Source: Siderastrea radians (taxonomy: Eukaryota > Cnidaria > Anthozoa > Scleractinia > Rhizangiidae). From it: a stretch of DNA of 64,000 nucleotides. Positions 35,439 through 46,919 of the stretch are shown here, piece after piece; position 1 is the stretch's first letter; each line of letters starts with the position of its first letter. The stretch lies in NCBI GenBank assembly GCA_964017195.1, contig OZ024891.1:8746682-8810681 (forward strand), in the 5' to 3' direction. The position numbers and the translations under genes are program-made. The notes below the pieces were generated by a model. The model was not told where the DNA came from. It saw only the letters and a list, made by a program, of their open reading frames with translations, and did not search any database.

Positions 35439-35641
35439 CTAGCTACGATCAGCTGCAAAATTGTTGACACACTATAGCCCAAAACTCACCTTGCATAGTC
35501 AATAGAGAGATTAAGCATCACGTTTACGGCAAACGGTTTGCTAGCTACGATCAGCTGCAAAATTGTTGAGACACTCTCGCCCAAAACTCACCTTGCATAG
35601 TCAATAGAGAGATTAAGCATCACGTTTACGGCAAACGGTTT
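35439..35641. repeat. 102 bp direct tandem duplication
   Basis: Two nearly identical units begin with CTAGCTACGATCAGCTGC at 35439 and 35541. Each ends with a block ACGTTTACGGCAAACGG that also forms the left arm of a larger inverted repeat. Confidence 0.85.
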
Positions 35642-36177
35642 TAACGTCAACCTGCCGTCTGCCGTTTGCCGTCTGCCGTTTTAAAATGGACCATTTCTTT
35701 TTAGCCTCGCGTAAACTCATTAAAAGCTTGGATACATATCGTACAATAAGGCAGCTTTCTAACTTTTAACTAAAATATTAGTTACCGTTGAATGTGGTTT
35801 CCTGGGGATGTTTTGACGTACTGCATAATTTTAGAGCCTTTTTCATAAAACAGTTGATGGCCTTTGCGAAGTTGACAACCACAAACATCACCTCGCTTTC
35901 TCGCACGTATTTCTCCCCTTTTGTTTAAACACTGACAGGAAACAGGTCAGTTTGGGTAGAAAAATAAATAAAACATCGCTGGGCTTAAGCACAGGCTGGT
36001 AATTGCAGCAGAACGAATCAAAAACTTCAAAGAAATACTTGCATTGTAGACGAACGCCAGAACAGGCCTCTTCACGTTGAAAACGGCAAACGGCAAACGT
36101 GAAGAATGGCGGGAAACTCGTGAGCACGTCGTATTTTTGCCGTTCGCGTTTGCCGTAAACGTGAAGCTTAATCTCTC
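35507..36177. mobile_element. Inverted-repeat element crossed by the segmental-duplication breakpoint
   Basis: The left arm GAGAGATTAAGCATCACG plus TTTACGGCAAACGG (present twice) is complementary to the right arm ending in CGTGAAGCTTAATCTCTC at 36177. It looks like a non-autonomous DNA element of about 0.6 kb. The left breakpoint of the large tandem duplication (35837) falls inside it, so copy B keeps only the right arm (near 47729-47765). Confidence 0.6.
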
Positions 36178-37319
36178 CAATATTGCCTCGACCCACAGGA
36201 CAGCAACAAATTCCCCAATTTCCCCCAATTCCTCCCAGTCAACGTTGTTTCCCAAATATGTTTAGGACGTGATATGGTTCGGGTAGCAAAACAACATTGA
36301 AAGAGGGGTGGGGAGAAAAGCCAGTGGGCGAACGAAGCGAATTATTGCACCTGCGCGTAACACTGTCTCAACGATTTTTGCAAGTCATTGTAGATGAGGA
36401 CTGTGCATGCTGAGAGGCGATTGAAAGCGGGTGGCTTCTCTTAGATAACAGGACACCCACAAAGAGCAAAGAACTGAGCGAAGCACAGAGCAATTGAAAT
36501 TGATCCTGATTTCAACATTATATCTGGGTTACTTTTTTGATTGGCTCCACCAACGCGGCTTTTCTTCTGGACAGGTTTAAAAAACTGTAGGGTATTACAT
36601 GGGATATGTGTTCTAGATGAAGAATGTGAATGTGTGTAGCTGGTGGGTAAAATGAATGCCAATTAGCATTATATAAAGAAAGAATAGCATTACTTTTATT
36701 TTAATTCGGGTAAACAACATCTGAAGTGTTTCGAGATAAGAGAGATAATGATTGTAGTGGCATCTGTGTCATTTTAAGATCGTATTCTTTCTTCGAAAAT
36801 AGCAGAGACAGGTCTTCAACGTATTGTTCTTCATTATCATTAGCATCAATCATATATTGGTATTAACTATGCCGGAAAATACCGCAAACTGATACAATTG
36901 CATATTGCAGTATTCGAGTTAACTATGGAAAAAATGGTCACAATATCTGGCAATGATCGTTTGTACGCAAACGTCTTGATCGCGAGTGTGATAATTTCTT
37001 CTAAAAATAACCACTCTTCTCTCTGGCGTCTTCGACCGAGGGGGGTGGGGGGAGGCGAGGGGAGGCCTTTACTTAGAAAATACCGGAGCGGCAAAGCCAT
37101 ATAAGCTACATATGGTTTCAACACTGGCATAAAAATCCCAATATACTTTGCATGTGTTCAAGCAAAATTGTACATTTTATAATCTTACTGATCAACGTTC
37201 TTATAAACAAAGGCTAGTGTGTACTTCAAAGAGGTGTTACTCTTAAAGTTTTGGTTACATGCATGAAGAGTATTCTGACAAAACCAGACAACAAGCCTTA
37301 AACGTCACACCAAATTGAC

Positions 37320-38700
37320 TTCAAAAACAAGGTGCGCATTCCACTACCTAATATACTACTTGAATTTTCACGACATATATTGACGATATTGCACATTGCT
37401 GTCTATTTGGTTAAGTTTGGAACTTCAAACGTGAAGTGCTCCAAAATTAGAGCATTTACGTTTATTTTTGAGGTGCTTTTTAATCTTATTGACAGTAATG
37501 TCGATGTCAACCACAGGAAAACAAGACCATAAAATTGGATATTGTAACAACGTATATTGGCTGCATTTGATTTGGTCAGAGTTAACCAAAAGCCAGAAAG
37601 TCAGAGTCTTTTGCTGTCTGAGTTTACAATACGCCCGTAGTTTGTCCGGCCTTTTCTACGATAGTAAGGACCCATTAATTTTGTGTGGTGGTCTTTCCGT
37701 AACAAAGCACTCAAGCAATGATCTTTAATTGGTATAGGGTGACCTGCCTTAATTACGTTTCAGGCCTATTGACTCAGGTCTTCGTTTCATAGAAAATGTG
37801 TTTTACTGATGCCGCTTCTTGCCATGTGCTATCACTAGGGAACGTTGGGAAGTTTCGACGAAAACATAAAAAAGCTAAGCCCACTTTGACAGTTCCAGGC
37901 CGTTTTCCCTTTCTCGTAAGCACACTTCACTGATTTACTTTCATATTTAGCGCTGCGGCGCACTCATGTCCTGGAACGCCGCCGTGCTCTGGGCGATAGG
38001 GTAGTCCTCAGTTTGGTATATTACCTGAGAAACTACCTCGCAAAAGCAGATAGCGAGATTTAAACGTCAAAAAAAACAAATTGCTTCCACTTCAAAAAAA
38101 CAAGGTGCGCATTTAATAGATTTTTGAATTTACGCGACATTAATATTGCACATTTTTTATGTATTTGCTTCAGGTTAGAACTTATTGTGGGAAAACTCCA
38201 AATTAAAGCATTTACGTTTGTTTTTGGGTGCTTTTCTATTTTATTGATATCAATGTTGATATCAACCGCAGGACAACAAGATCATACAATTGCATTTTGT
38301 AAACGGCGTATATTGACGGTATTTGATTCGGTCTGAGGATCGAATTTTTTAACTTACCAGGCGCCAAACAATCACTGAGTCTTTTCCTTTCTGAGTTCTC
38401 GATAAAACCATGGTTTGTCCGGCCTTTTCTACAACAGTAAGGACCTATTAATTTTTGTTTGATTGTGTTTATAAAGGGAGCATTTAAGCAATGACTTTAT
38501 TTGGTATCGTTTGACCTGCCTTTAAATCGCGTTTCAGGCGTATTGTCTCAGGTTTTCGTTTTATATAAATTTTGTTTTACTGATGCCTCTTTTATTTCAT
38601 ATGCTAACACTAGGGAATGTTAGGTAGTTTTGAGGAAAACTTAAAAAAAGGCTTTGTCGTTCGCAAGTTTCACTGATTGATTTATTTAGCACCAGCAGCG
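37320..38700. repeat. Old diverged tandem repeat inside copy A
   Basis: Two related blocks start near AACAAGGTGCGCATT, at about 37329 and 38099. They share the order: TTGCACATT, an AGAGCATTTACGTTT-like block, TTATTGACA-like, a CAACCACAGG-like block, then TTTGTCCGGCCTTTTCTAC. They are far less alike than copies A and B. The same pair is at about 48670-50010 in copy B. Relatives occur near 58540-58740 and 61480-61750. Confidence 0.65.
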
Positions 38701-40017
38701 CAGTAAAGTCAGGATATATCACCGTATTTTGGGCGATGAGTTAGTCTTCAGCTCAGAAACATACTCATTAGAGCAGCTATATTTATTTATTTTGTAAGGG
38801 GGAGGGGGTAAGGTTGATAATCATCCCGAGATACGGATAATAATTTTTGACTTCATTTGATTTAGTCTGAGCCAGTTTACCAGACGCACGTGGAGCAAAT
38901 GCGTCAAATGTGAGAAACTGTACCGCTTTCGCCTCAAATCGACAAACCAAACACAGAATAACAGAGGACAACGTCGTGTTAATCTCTTAGCTTTCAATAG
39001 ACTCATTTGAAAACACAACCATTTAAGAGCACAGTCCACCATAAAAAAGACTAAGGGGCGGTTTACGTGTGATTTAGAATCTTGCAAGAGGGAGCTACAT
39101 CAAAGAGAGGATTTGCTGCTTAATTCTGGAAAATGTTCTCTCTTTCTTCTTCTTCTCTTTTTCTAATTTTGAAGTGGGCGTACTAGACGATAATACAGAT
39201 TTTGTGCCTATCTTAACCATACTCAACCCAAATGCCAATTAAAAAAAACTTTTTTCTTAGTTGTCGATATAATTCAGACAGCCTCTAGACACTTTCCAAC
39301 ACAGTTATTACCAATATACAGTAGGTACTACCAAAAAGGATAAAAATAAGTTAAGGGCCTATCTCTCATGCATTTTTTTTAGCAAACATGAGTTTAAAAT
39401 AGGTAGATACTTATGCCAGCAGACAATACGTTGAAGTACCTGGTGGATCAGACACACATTTATTTTCAAAACCAAAAGAATCTTTTAGAAATCAACAAAA
39501 AACAACGATATTAAATATGTGATTCATGCCGTCTTTCAATATTACGCAAAAGCTTAAAGGCATTCATTTTGGCTATAATTGAGCGTACAGTGCTCCTTGG
39601 AAACCTGTCCAAACAGTTTCAATGCTGTTATACGGTAAAAAATAAAAGGAGCTTCCAGAATGAATCGGCTTACCAACAACAAATATTAAAAGTTCCCGGC
39701 ATTCCTATTTTTACTACGTCTCTTTACCGCGCGTTCCCCATATCTGAAACCATTCGATTTTAATACAGCTCTATTAGCAGAATCGATTTTTGCCTGATAC
39801 TTTGAGGTTAGTGGTTAGTGGGTGCATTCTAAGTTTATTCAGGGTTAGGGCATTATGTACCCAACGACTGAATATTTAACGCTGTACACATCTACCTTGG
39901 CAGCTCGGTCAGACATTTATTAATAAAGTCCAAATAATTGTTTTTTAGAAAGCCAAAAAAGATACGATATTAATCTCTGATACATGTCATATCATTTCAT
40001 TTTAACAAAGCTCTTAA

Positions 40018-40238
40018 CCCTATTCTGCCTGGGCTTTTTTTTAGTTTCTGAGTAGACGGTTGCAATGGAAACGTCAATCATAACAGACACGCCATGAACA
40101 CATGAAAATTTTCTCTGATAAATTTTAGGAAAAGTCACAAGATTTGGTGGTTATTCGTCCAGCCGTATAAAAAATTGAATCTATAAAGTCAGCGCAGGCA
40201 CAATGTGTGTCCCCCCCCCCCGCTCAGGCAGAATAGGG
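40018..40238. mobile_element. piggyBac-type MITE (221 bp), copy A
   Basis: TTAA at 40014-40017 is followed by CCCTATTCTGCCTGGGC. The other end is GCTCAGGCAGAATAGGG followed by TTAA at 40239-40242. CCC/GGG termini with a TTAA target site are the signature of piggyBac-derived elements. A poly-C tract lies inside the right end. Confidence 0.85.
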
Positions 40239-40872
40239 TTAACACAGAATCGCTTTTTTCGTGATTCAAACCAGTTAGAATATGTATTCGAAGCTAAGTT
40301 AGAATTGTGTGCACTATGTAACTAGGTAGTTCGGCAGTTAGATTCTTGTTGAACAATCTGTCAGTTGTACCGTTTCTTCGACTCCACTCAGTCAGTCAAA
40401 CATTTCGTTTCTCTCTTCTCAGTTTTCAAACAGTTTTAGCATTAAATGTCTCCAATTGCACTTAGCGACGCCTGAGTAAAACTATCGTCATGTTTAGTGG
40501 GTTTACAAAAACAATTGCCAGGTTCTGTGACTATGTATTTCAAAGTTAACTCAAATGCCAATGAATAATGAAATTGCTTTCTCAGCTGATAGATACCGAT
40601 ATATAATTGCATTGTGTTTCCGGCATGTTCACAAACAACGTATAATTGATAATGCTTGTTATGATGAAATAACGAATAAGACCTCATATCAGCTTTATTT
40701 GAAGTGTGCAAGTGCCCTCCTTATACGCAGATGTCCTTAAAATAGCCGGATGGTTTTAAAAATAAGTATATCTCCTTGTATTTAAACTCTTCAAATTCCA
40801 ATATTAAGGCAAGAGCTTTTGAAGAAAGGCAAAACGTTTCATATTTGATGATATTTTAAGGAGTACTAACCC

Positions 40873-40880
40873 TTTAAATA
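40873..40880 (+). promoter_or_regulatory. TATA-like box upstream of secreted gene A
   Basis: TTTAAATA lies 68 bases before the start codon and leaves room for a short 5' UTR. It is conserved unchanged in copy B. It is a prediction from position only. Confidence 0.35.
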
Positions 40881-40947
40881 CGCTTTTTAATCGAGGGAAA
40901 AAGCCAGGGTTTCTTGGTAAGCCGATCAACAGAGCAAACCAGAAATT

Positions 40948-42072
40948 ATGTTAAAGACAGGGCTGTTTGCCCTGTGCTTCGTTCTGTCCCTTGCTGTTTG
41001 TAGCTGTGCAGTTATCTCAGACGAAACCGCACTGGAGCTGAAGGATTTTAAGGCAGAACCAGTTAGCATTGAAGAAAACAGTGACTGGAGCGAAGGCGAG
41101 GACGTTGAACAAAATGATGAGAAATTGAATGGCCTGAGAGAACTGAACGATATCGTACACCAAGGTATGCGTTGAGTCGTGTAAGAGGGGTGGGTACATT
41201 TCAAAACTGGTCTCTTGCTTTGTTCTTAGTTTGACTAGACACTTCACCCTAAGTGTAAGAGGGCTCGGTACACTGTCTTGTTATGTTCTTAGATAGAGAA
41301 TGCACTTTACCCACCTTCAAATTGTCTCTTTTTCGCCCGGGACCTAGTTTTTAAAAATAATTGTTAACTTACCCAGGATTGGCGCGGAACCTATCTTAGA
41401 GACTTGCTCTAATTAGAACAAAATAATAAAACCTATTGGGGGTACTTGCCGCATGCACACGTTTTCCCTCGCTTGGCGCTGGGTACATGTAGTTGCTTTC
41501 ACTGTAGCTCTGCTTAGTCCATCGTGTTGTTTGCGTCTGTTGTGATTCGCGGCTGGGGTTCTTATTTTGATTTCCGTTTAATATCCACCAATTAAAAGGC
41601 GTTCTAACCTTTTCTTGTACATACTGTAGGACTACACAGTGGCCTCAGGAATTTTTCTGAAATTTCTCCCACTGCCCCACAAAAGCTCTTCATCTAAAAC
41701 AAACTTGTGGCTCAAACATCACAGCATCTTAGTTCACTATTTATTATTTCAATTTTCCGTCATATTGGCATCGCTGCCTTTTGTGGAATGTTTCAGGGAG
41801 ACGTTCTAGCTCTAGGCATCTAGTCCTCTGATCTTCCAGTTGTGGGGGAGCAGGGATGGCGCAGTGGTCAAGACAATCGCCTCTCACCAGACTCGGCGTC
41901 ATATGTGGGTTGAGTTTGTTGTTGGTTCTCGTCCTTGCTCCGGGAGGTTTTTCTCCGGTTACTCCGGGTTTCCCCTCTCCTCAGACACCAGCATTTCTAA
42001 ATTCCAATTCGACCTGGACACAGTGGACCAAGAGCCACCTTGTGGATGTGCCACTGCTAATTCCCATTTAGT

Positions 42073-42124
<52 letters not shown>

Positions 42125-44917
42125 TAGTAGTGCTGAGTTGAACCTTTTTTCTATTTAATTTGTTGACTTGTTGAAGGAGAACCTGTGTTCACTGAAGAAA
42201 AAAGTGATAGTGATTGGAGTAGCGAGGAAGAGGAGTTTGAAGGTGATGAAGACGACAACGACAACTACGACAGCGAAGCCGAAGACCAAGATGAGGCTGA
42301 AGGTGATGATGAAGCCGAAGACGAAACCGAAGATGGCAGCGACGATGAAGCCGAAGACAATGATGAAGCCAACGATGAAGATGAAGGCGAAGATGAAGAC
42401 CAAGAAGAAGACGAAGATGAAGACGAAGACGAATTCGCATCCAAAGCTGAAGCTGACACTGAAAGCGAAACCGACGACATGCCCAAGAATGAGATAGAAA
42501 AGTTGAAAGATGACGCCACGGAGTTAGAAGGTCAGTGAATCTCACCATCATAAAAGTTGTTTTCCTCTGATTGCCAAAGACAAAAGGCAGTTGTGTGTTT
42601 TTTCCTTAGCTCGATCAATAATTGGTTAAAAAAAACACTTGCAGTGCGTCGTAGCCTATTTAACCAAACGTGCTTTGCTATTGGTTAATTACCAGCTAGG
42701 GGATTCTACCCATTGTCATTTGGCGCATGTGTGTTTTTACGCTTTGTGGTAGTTGCAAGCATTTGCTTCTGGTCTTCTCTTTTCTCTCTTCTCTCTTCGT
42801 CTCTATTCAAAAGGGTGGTTAAGAGTGATTAACAGAGGGAAGAGTGATTAACAACATCTTGAAGGTTAAAAAACGACAACGGCAACTAGAGGCTCTATTT
42901 TGTCATTGAGGATACACACAGTATTGTAAAAGCACACAACTCGAATGAAATTAAATCTTAACGCAACTCAAACCATGATAAACTGAATTCATCAATTACA
43001 TATTTATGAAAAAATCGTTGGCATTTTTCAGTTCTTTAGTAATTTCAGTATTTTACTTTAAAATTCATCTTCAGAAGTTGAGTAATTTTGCAATAGACAA
43101 GGAAACGGGTTTGAACTTCGAAATACTTTATCCCTTGATTATATCTGCCGAATTTAGTCTTTGCATTGTGATTCGAAACTTAATTTTCAAAGTCAGACGT
43201 ATCAGTGTTAGTTTAACCACGTTATTATTGGGCTGTGATCTGGAAAACAGTTGGGTTATTATTGTCCGATAAAATTTTCCACAAGTGAAAATGCATCTTG
43301 GTCACAAATTGTATCAGCAATGAACCTATTCTATTTTGCCCAAGAAAGGTGACTCTTCCTTAAGACTCACTGCTAACTCCCCCATTCAGAATTCTAAGGT
43401 CGGCATTTTTGCAAATATCAAGTAGCCGTTTACCATGGCTGCTTGGCTCGTTATCATAGCTATTTCGAAGAGTTAGGCTAGGTGAATATTCAGATAGATA
43501 ATTTTTTACGATGTATTACCTTCGTGACATGCACTTTCCGACAACTCTCCTGTTCTCCCTGATTAGTTTTGATCCTTGGGAGGGAATTTAAGATATCTGT
43601 TTTCAAGATGTCCAAATAAATCTGGATTAAAGTGTTTTACGTTTCACGGTGGTTTGTAAAGTCTACATGTAGATATTGTCTTTCGCTGTCTTGGCAACTT
43701 TTTTAACAATTGAGATCCAATCAGGAAATACATTGCTTCGGAGTAACGACCACTATTTTTTCGATTTTGTAGCATCTTGAATCGCACACCTATATGTTCT
43801 AACCTTGATCTCAGAAACTGACTAATCAGTACACCCATGCACCACTCTTGTGTAGCAAGGGCACTTTCCTTCGCCATTGACCAGCTTCGTACAGTAAAAT
43901 TCTGACTGCTCGGCGAACCAATGAATAACTGTCGTTTTGCAACCCGAAAACTGCCTGTTCAGCTATATCATAAATCTTGTGTTATCTTGTAAATTAGCAA
44001 AAGGTGTGAATGTTTTAGGCCAATGATTGTCTAATGCATTTTTAAATTGAAATTGTTTTCGTTGGTGTGTTTCTGAACTATTCAGAAAAGACCCCATAAG
44101 CTACAGTTCACATTTTATCAACATACAAAGTCTCTTTACTTTAAATGACACACCGTGGGTTTAAGAATTTTAAAACACCATCTTTTATTTATTTATCATC
44201 TTATATTTAACAGAGCGAAGCGAATTATTGGAAAGTGAAGATCCTCAGCGAAGAAAGGGTAGGAATGCCAGGAGACGTGGTGGAAGGGGCACACCCTCAC
44301 GACGGGGTGGACGACGTGGGAGATCTTCACGAGGGCGAGGACGACCGGGCGGACGAAGAGGGCGATCGTCTGGAAAAAGTGGGCAGGGCCGTGTAAGGCG
44401 TAGAGGACAAGGGAGACGTGGAGGAAGAGGGCGACCCAGGGGAGGACGTGGAGGAAGAAGCCGATCCAGAGGGGGCCGTGGAGGAAGAGGGCGACCCAGG
44501 GGAAGACGTGGAGGAAGAAGCCGATCCAGAGGGGGACGTGGGGGAAGAGGGCGACCCAGGGGAGGACGTGGAGGAAGAGGCCGATCCAGAGGGGGACGTG
44601 GAGGAAGAGGGCGACCCAGGGGAGGACGTGGAGGAAGAAGCCGATCCAGAGGGGGACGTGGAGGAGGAGGGCGGCCCGGGGGAGGACGTGGAGGTCGAGG
44701 ACGCAAGCCGAAACAACAGGCCACATGCGGAGGACAACCATACGATCCTACTAAACAAATTTGCTGTAATGGTGTTATAAATGATTTGTTTCCCTTTCCT
44801 AGGTGCTGCGGGACAAAGGTTTACAACTATCTGACCTACAAGTGTTGCAACGACGGTGGCAAGTTGATCCCCTTCCCCAGAGAGAGGCCGTGTCCTACTC
44901 CTCCTCCACAGTTTTGA
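40948..44917 (+). CDS. Secreted bipolar acidic/Arg-Gly galaxin-like protein, copy A
   Basis: Exons: 40948-41164, 42177-42530, 44214-44917. Both introns are GT-AG with phase 1, and the sum is 1275 bases (424 residues). Residues 1 to about 21 are a signal peptide (MLKTGLFALCFVLSLAVCSC). A short acidic linker follows. Exon 2 (residues 73-190) is acidic, with 67 of 118 residues Asp or Glu, and contains serines followed by acidic residues. Exon 3 begins an Arg/Gly domain with 20-residue repeats (GRGGRGRPRGGRGG and RSRSRG blocks). The last 70 residues hold eight cysteines in a galaxin-like pattern: C362, C374-C375, C388-C389, C401-C402, C417, with CGGQPYDPTKQICCNG. Galaxins are extracellular proteins of the coral skeletal matrix, some with acidic N-terminal parts. 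A matrix or mineral-binding role is inferred. The combination with an Arg/Gly repeat domain is not one I recognise. RNA binding through RGG motifs is less likely given the signal peptide. Confidence 0.82.
41841..42126 (+). mobile_element. tRNA-derived SINE, copy A
   Basis: A polymerase III box A (TGGCGCAGTGGTCAAG, 41857-41872) and a box B-like GGTTCTCGTCC (41924-41934) have tRNA-like spacing. A tRNA-unrelated body and a long (TTTA)n tail to 42126 follow. It sits at the end of intron 1 of the secreted gene, just before exon 2. Confidence 0.75.
44418..44700 (+). repeat. 60 bp coding minisatellite, copy A
   Basis: About 4.7 units of a 60 bp repeat start with GTGGAGGAAGAGGGCGACC at 44418, 44478, 44538 and 44598, with a variant unit at 44658. 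In the gene's frame each unit codes for 20 Arg/Gly/Ser/Pro residues. In the next frame it codes for an Asp/Glu-rich 20-mer. Confidence 0.9.
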
Positions 44918-45042
44918 TACCAGAATTGATGGCGACCCAGGTTTATATTCCATAAGGAACACTCGATTACAAGTTGTAAGGGAAACAAAAACTTTAAAGT
45001 AAGCTGAAAAGCTCATGTTAACCTTAAGCAGTAAGATTTGCC

Positions 45043-45048
45043 AATAAA
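45043..45048 (+). promoter_or_regulatory. Polyadenylation signal AATAAA, gene A
   Basis: AATAAA lies 126 bases after the stop codon and is the first such signal. It is conserved at 56424-56429 in copy B. Confidence 0.6.
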
Positions 45049-46610
45049 AATAAGGTTTGATTCGCATTTTCCCTGCATTATTTTCTTGCAAACTAGTATT
45101 CTTTACTTTTTCCACTATCTTCACCGGTGCAGAACGTAGTCCAAAAAGAATCAGACTTCAAGTCAGAGTCTTTTCATCAGGAGAGACGTCACACTTCCTC
45201 CCTTGGTAGAGAAGAGCTATTTACCCTTGAGGGGTGTGGTTAGGTGGGGAAAGCAGGGCGAATCACTGCGACTATTTTAAAGTGCAAACTTCAAAATGGT
45301 TTACCTATGCTTGAAAATGTAAATTCCCAATTCTTTCAATTTGAACTTTCCGACTGAAATTTTATGACACTTCCTCATAGAAACTCGACCGAAATTCGCG
45401 AAAACAACCAAGATAGGTCAATAGTAGGCCACATGTAGGTCTTCCTTGCTGGAAAGTTTTAAGAAATTCTTTGGGAACGTTTTCGAGAAAATTCGCGTTG
45501 AATCTTTTCCTTGAAAAACTTAACAACATATGCAACATTGTTTCCGTACATTTCAAGTGCATTGAATCATTTTAAGGATGCGAGATGATGGGAAAAGTAT
45601 AGCGATCTTTTGCATTTATAAACAAAACCGTCACAACAGACATCTTTTTCTTTTTGCCTTTATTCCGCATATTTGCACACCGCTGCCAAAACTTTCGTGA
45701 AAGTGTTTCATTTTTGCATATTGACAAAACATTTTTAAAACATAAATCGGTAGTAACACAGCTGGCTGAATTCGAAGCGGTGTTATGATTAAAACTCTAA
45801 ACGTGTTGTTTGCTAAGAAATTTTAACTCTGTTGGATGTTCTATATTTAAGCAAGGGCTCTTTTCTGAAAAGTGGCTACATCTTCATGCAAATTTCCATT
45901 GTAGAAAGAGCAAAATATTGTAGCGTGCCTCTCGGTAATGGCTCGTAAATATGCTGAATATAGACAAACGAGAAAATTCTGAAAGAAATCAGGTGGCAAC
46001 AATTAATACGAGCTAATGCTCTTTTGGAGGAATGTAATAGTTTCCAATATTTTTCGTTTTACTTCCATCTCTTAAAATGGTTCAATGCATTTGAAATTTA
46101 CGGAAACAGTGCAGCCCACCTTGAACTTTAGATTGAAGATGTACGGAAAACTCCATCCACTAGGTTTAGAATTACAGCTCCTGTGACAAAAATTTAACTA
46201 CTTGCAATAAAACAAGCATATTTTAAACATTACTTATTACAACATCAAATAAAATAAAATAAAGGAAATTGCTTGAAACTCTCATGGAAAGTAGTTCTAT
46301 GTTACATCAATAAAATACGGAGAAATCTTCGTTTCATTGGTGTTGACAAATTAACTAAAGGAAAGAAGAATCTTTAATTTTTTTAAGGAAAATCTTCAAC
46401 CTGAATTTTCTCGAAAACGCTCTTAGAGAACTTCGTAAAACTTCTAGTCGGGAAGACCTCCATGTCGCCTACTAGGGACATAAGGTCGTTTCAAAAGTTT
46501 AGGTCTACATTTCCACAAAATTGGAAATAATCAAAATGCTTGACGTCATCGCAGTGTTGCTATGGTAACTCCGATGTCAACGAAACTAACTTTTTTGAAA
46601 CGTTTGTTTA

Positions 46611-46919
46611 ATGTGTAGAAAATGTATGAAGTCGCTAGTCCTATCGAGGCCTGACACAACCTCGTACCCAGGATCCTCTCTCCTCCTCCCTGGAGAAAGT
46701 ACCCTGGTTTCGGCTGGTCACGTGTCTCCCTTAAGCAAACAGCTCCCCACCAGGGTGGACTCGCTTTTCTTCAAGAAGCGAAAGGAAAAGCGAATGCAAA
46801 TCTTTTCAAACTGGCACGAAGACAGAGGAATGGAAGTCATTAGCTTACTTTTTTTCAAAGACAGGGACTCTGAAAAAATCTACAGTCTACTATCTGCGGC
46901 GTTTCAGAAGCACAAATAA
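46611..46919 (+). other. Short open frame partly from a dispersed repeat, copy A
   Basis: This frame of 102 codons starts in the repeat that reads as TTSYPGSS and STLVSAGHVS. It then continues with a lysine-rich stretch (FFKKRKEKRMQIFSNWHED). It is open in both copies with four substitutions. I recognise no family. It may be exonised repeat, a remnant or chance. Confidence 0.2.

Noticed and set aside
40865..40885. Another TTAA/CCCTTTAA miniature element at the promoter of the secreted gene
   Set aside because: Only AACCCTTTAAAT is present, with no matching inverted end nearby. I read it as a TATA-like box.
41857..41934. Functional tRNA gene
   Set aside because: Box A and box B are present but no cloverleaf can be drawn and a TTTA tail follows, so it is a SINE.
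42168..42551. Lysine/threonine-rich and leucine/arginine-rich frames over the acidic exon
   Set aside because: They are other-frame readings of GAA/GAT/GAC codons. Only the acidic frame joins exons 1 and 3 in phase.
43006..43272. 88-codon plus-strand frame in intron 2 of the secreted gene (also at 54330)
   Set aside because: It lies between confirmed exons, has no similarity and is preserved only because the duplication is young.
44196..45124. Long minus-strand frames over the Arg/Gly exon (proline/arginine and serine/threonine rich)
   Set aside because: They are antisense shadows of the GC-rich 60 bp repeat. The plus frame has a signal peptide, matching splice phases and a cysteine module.
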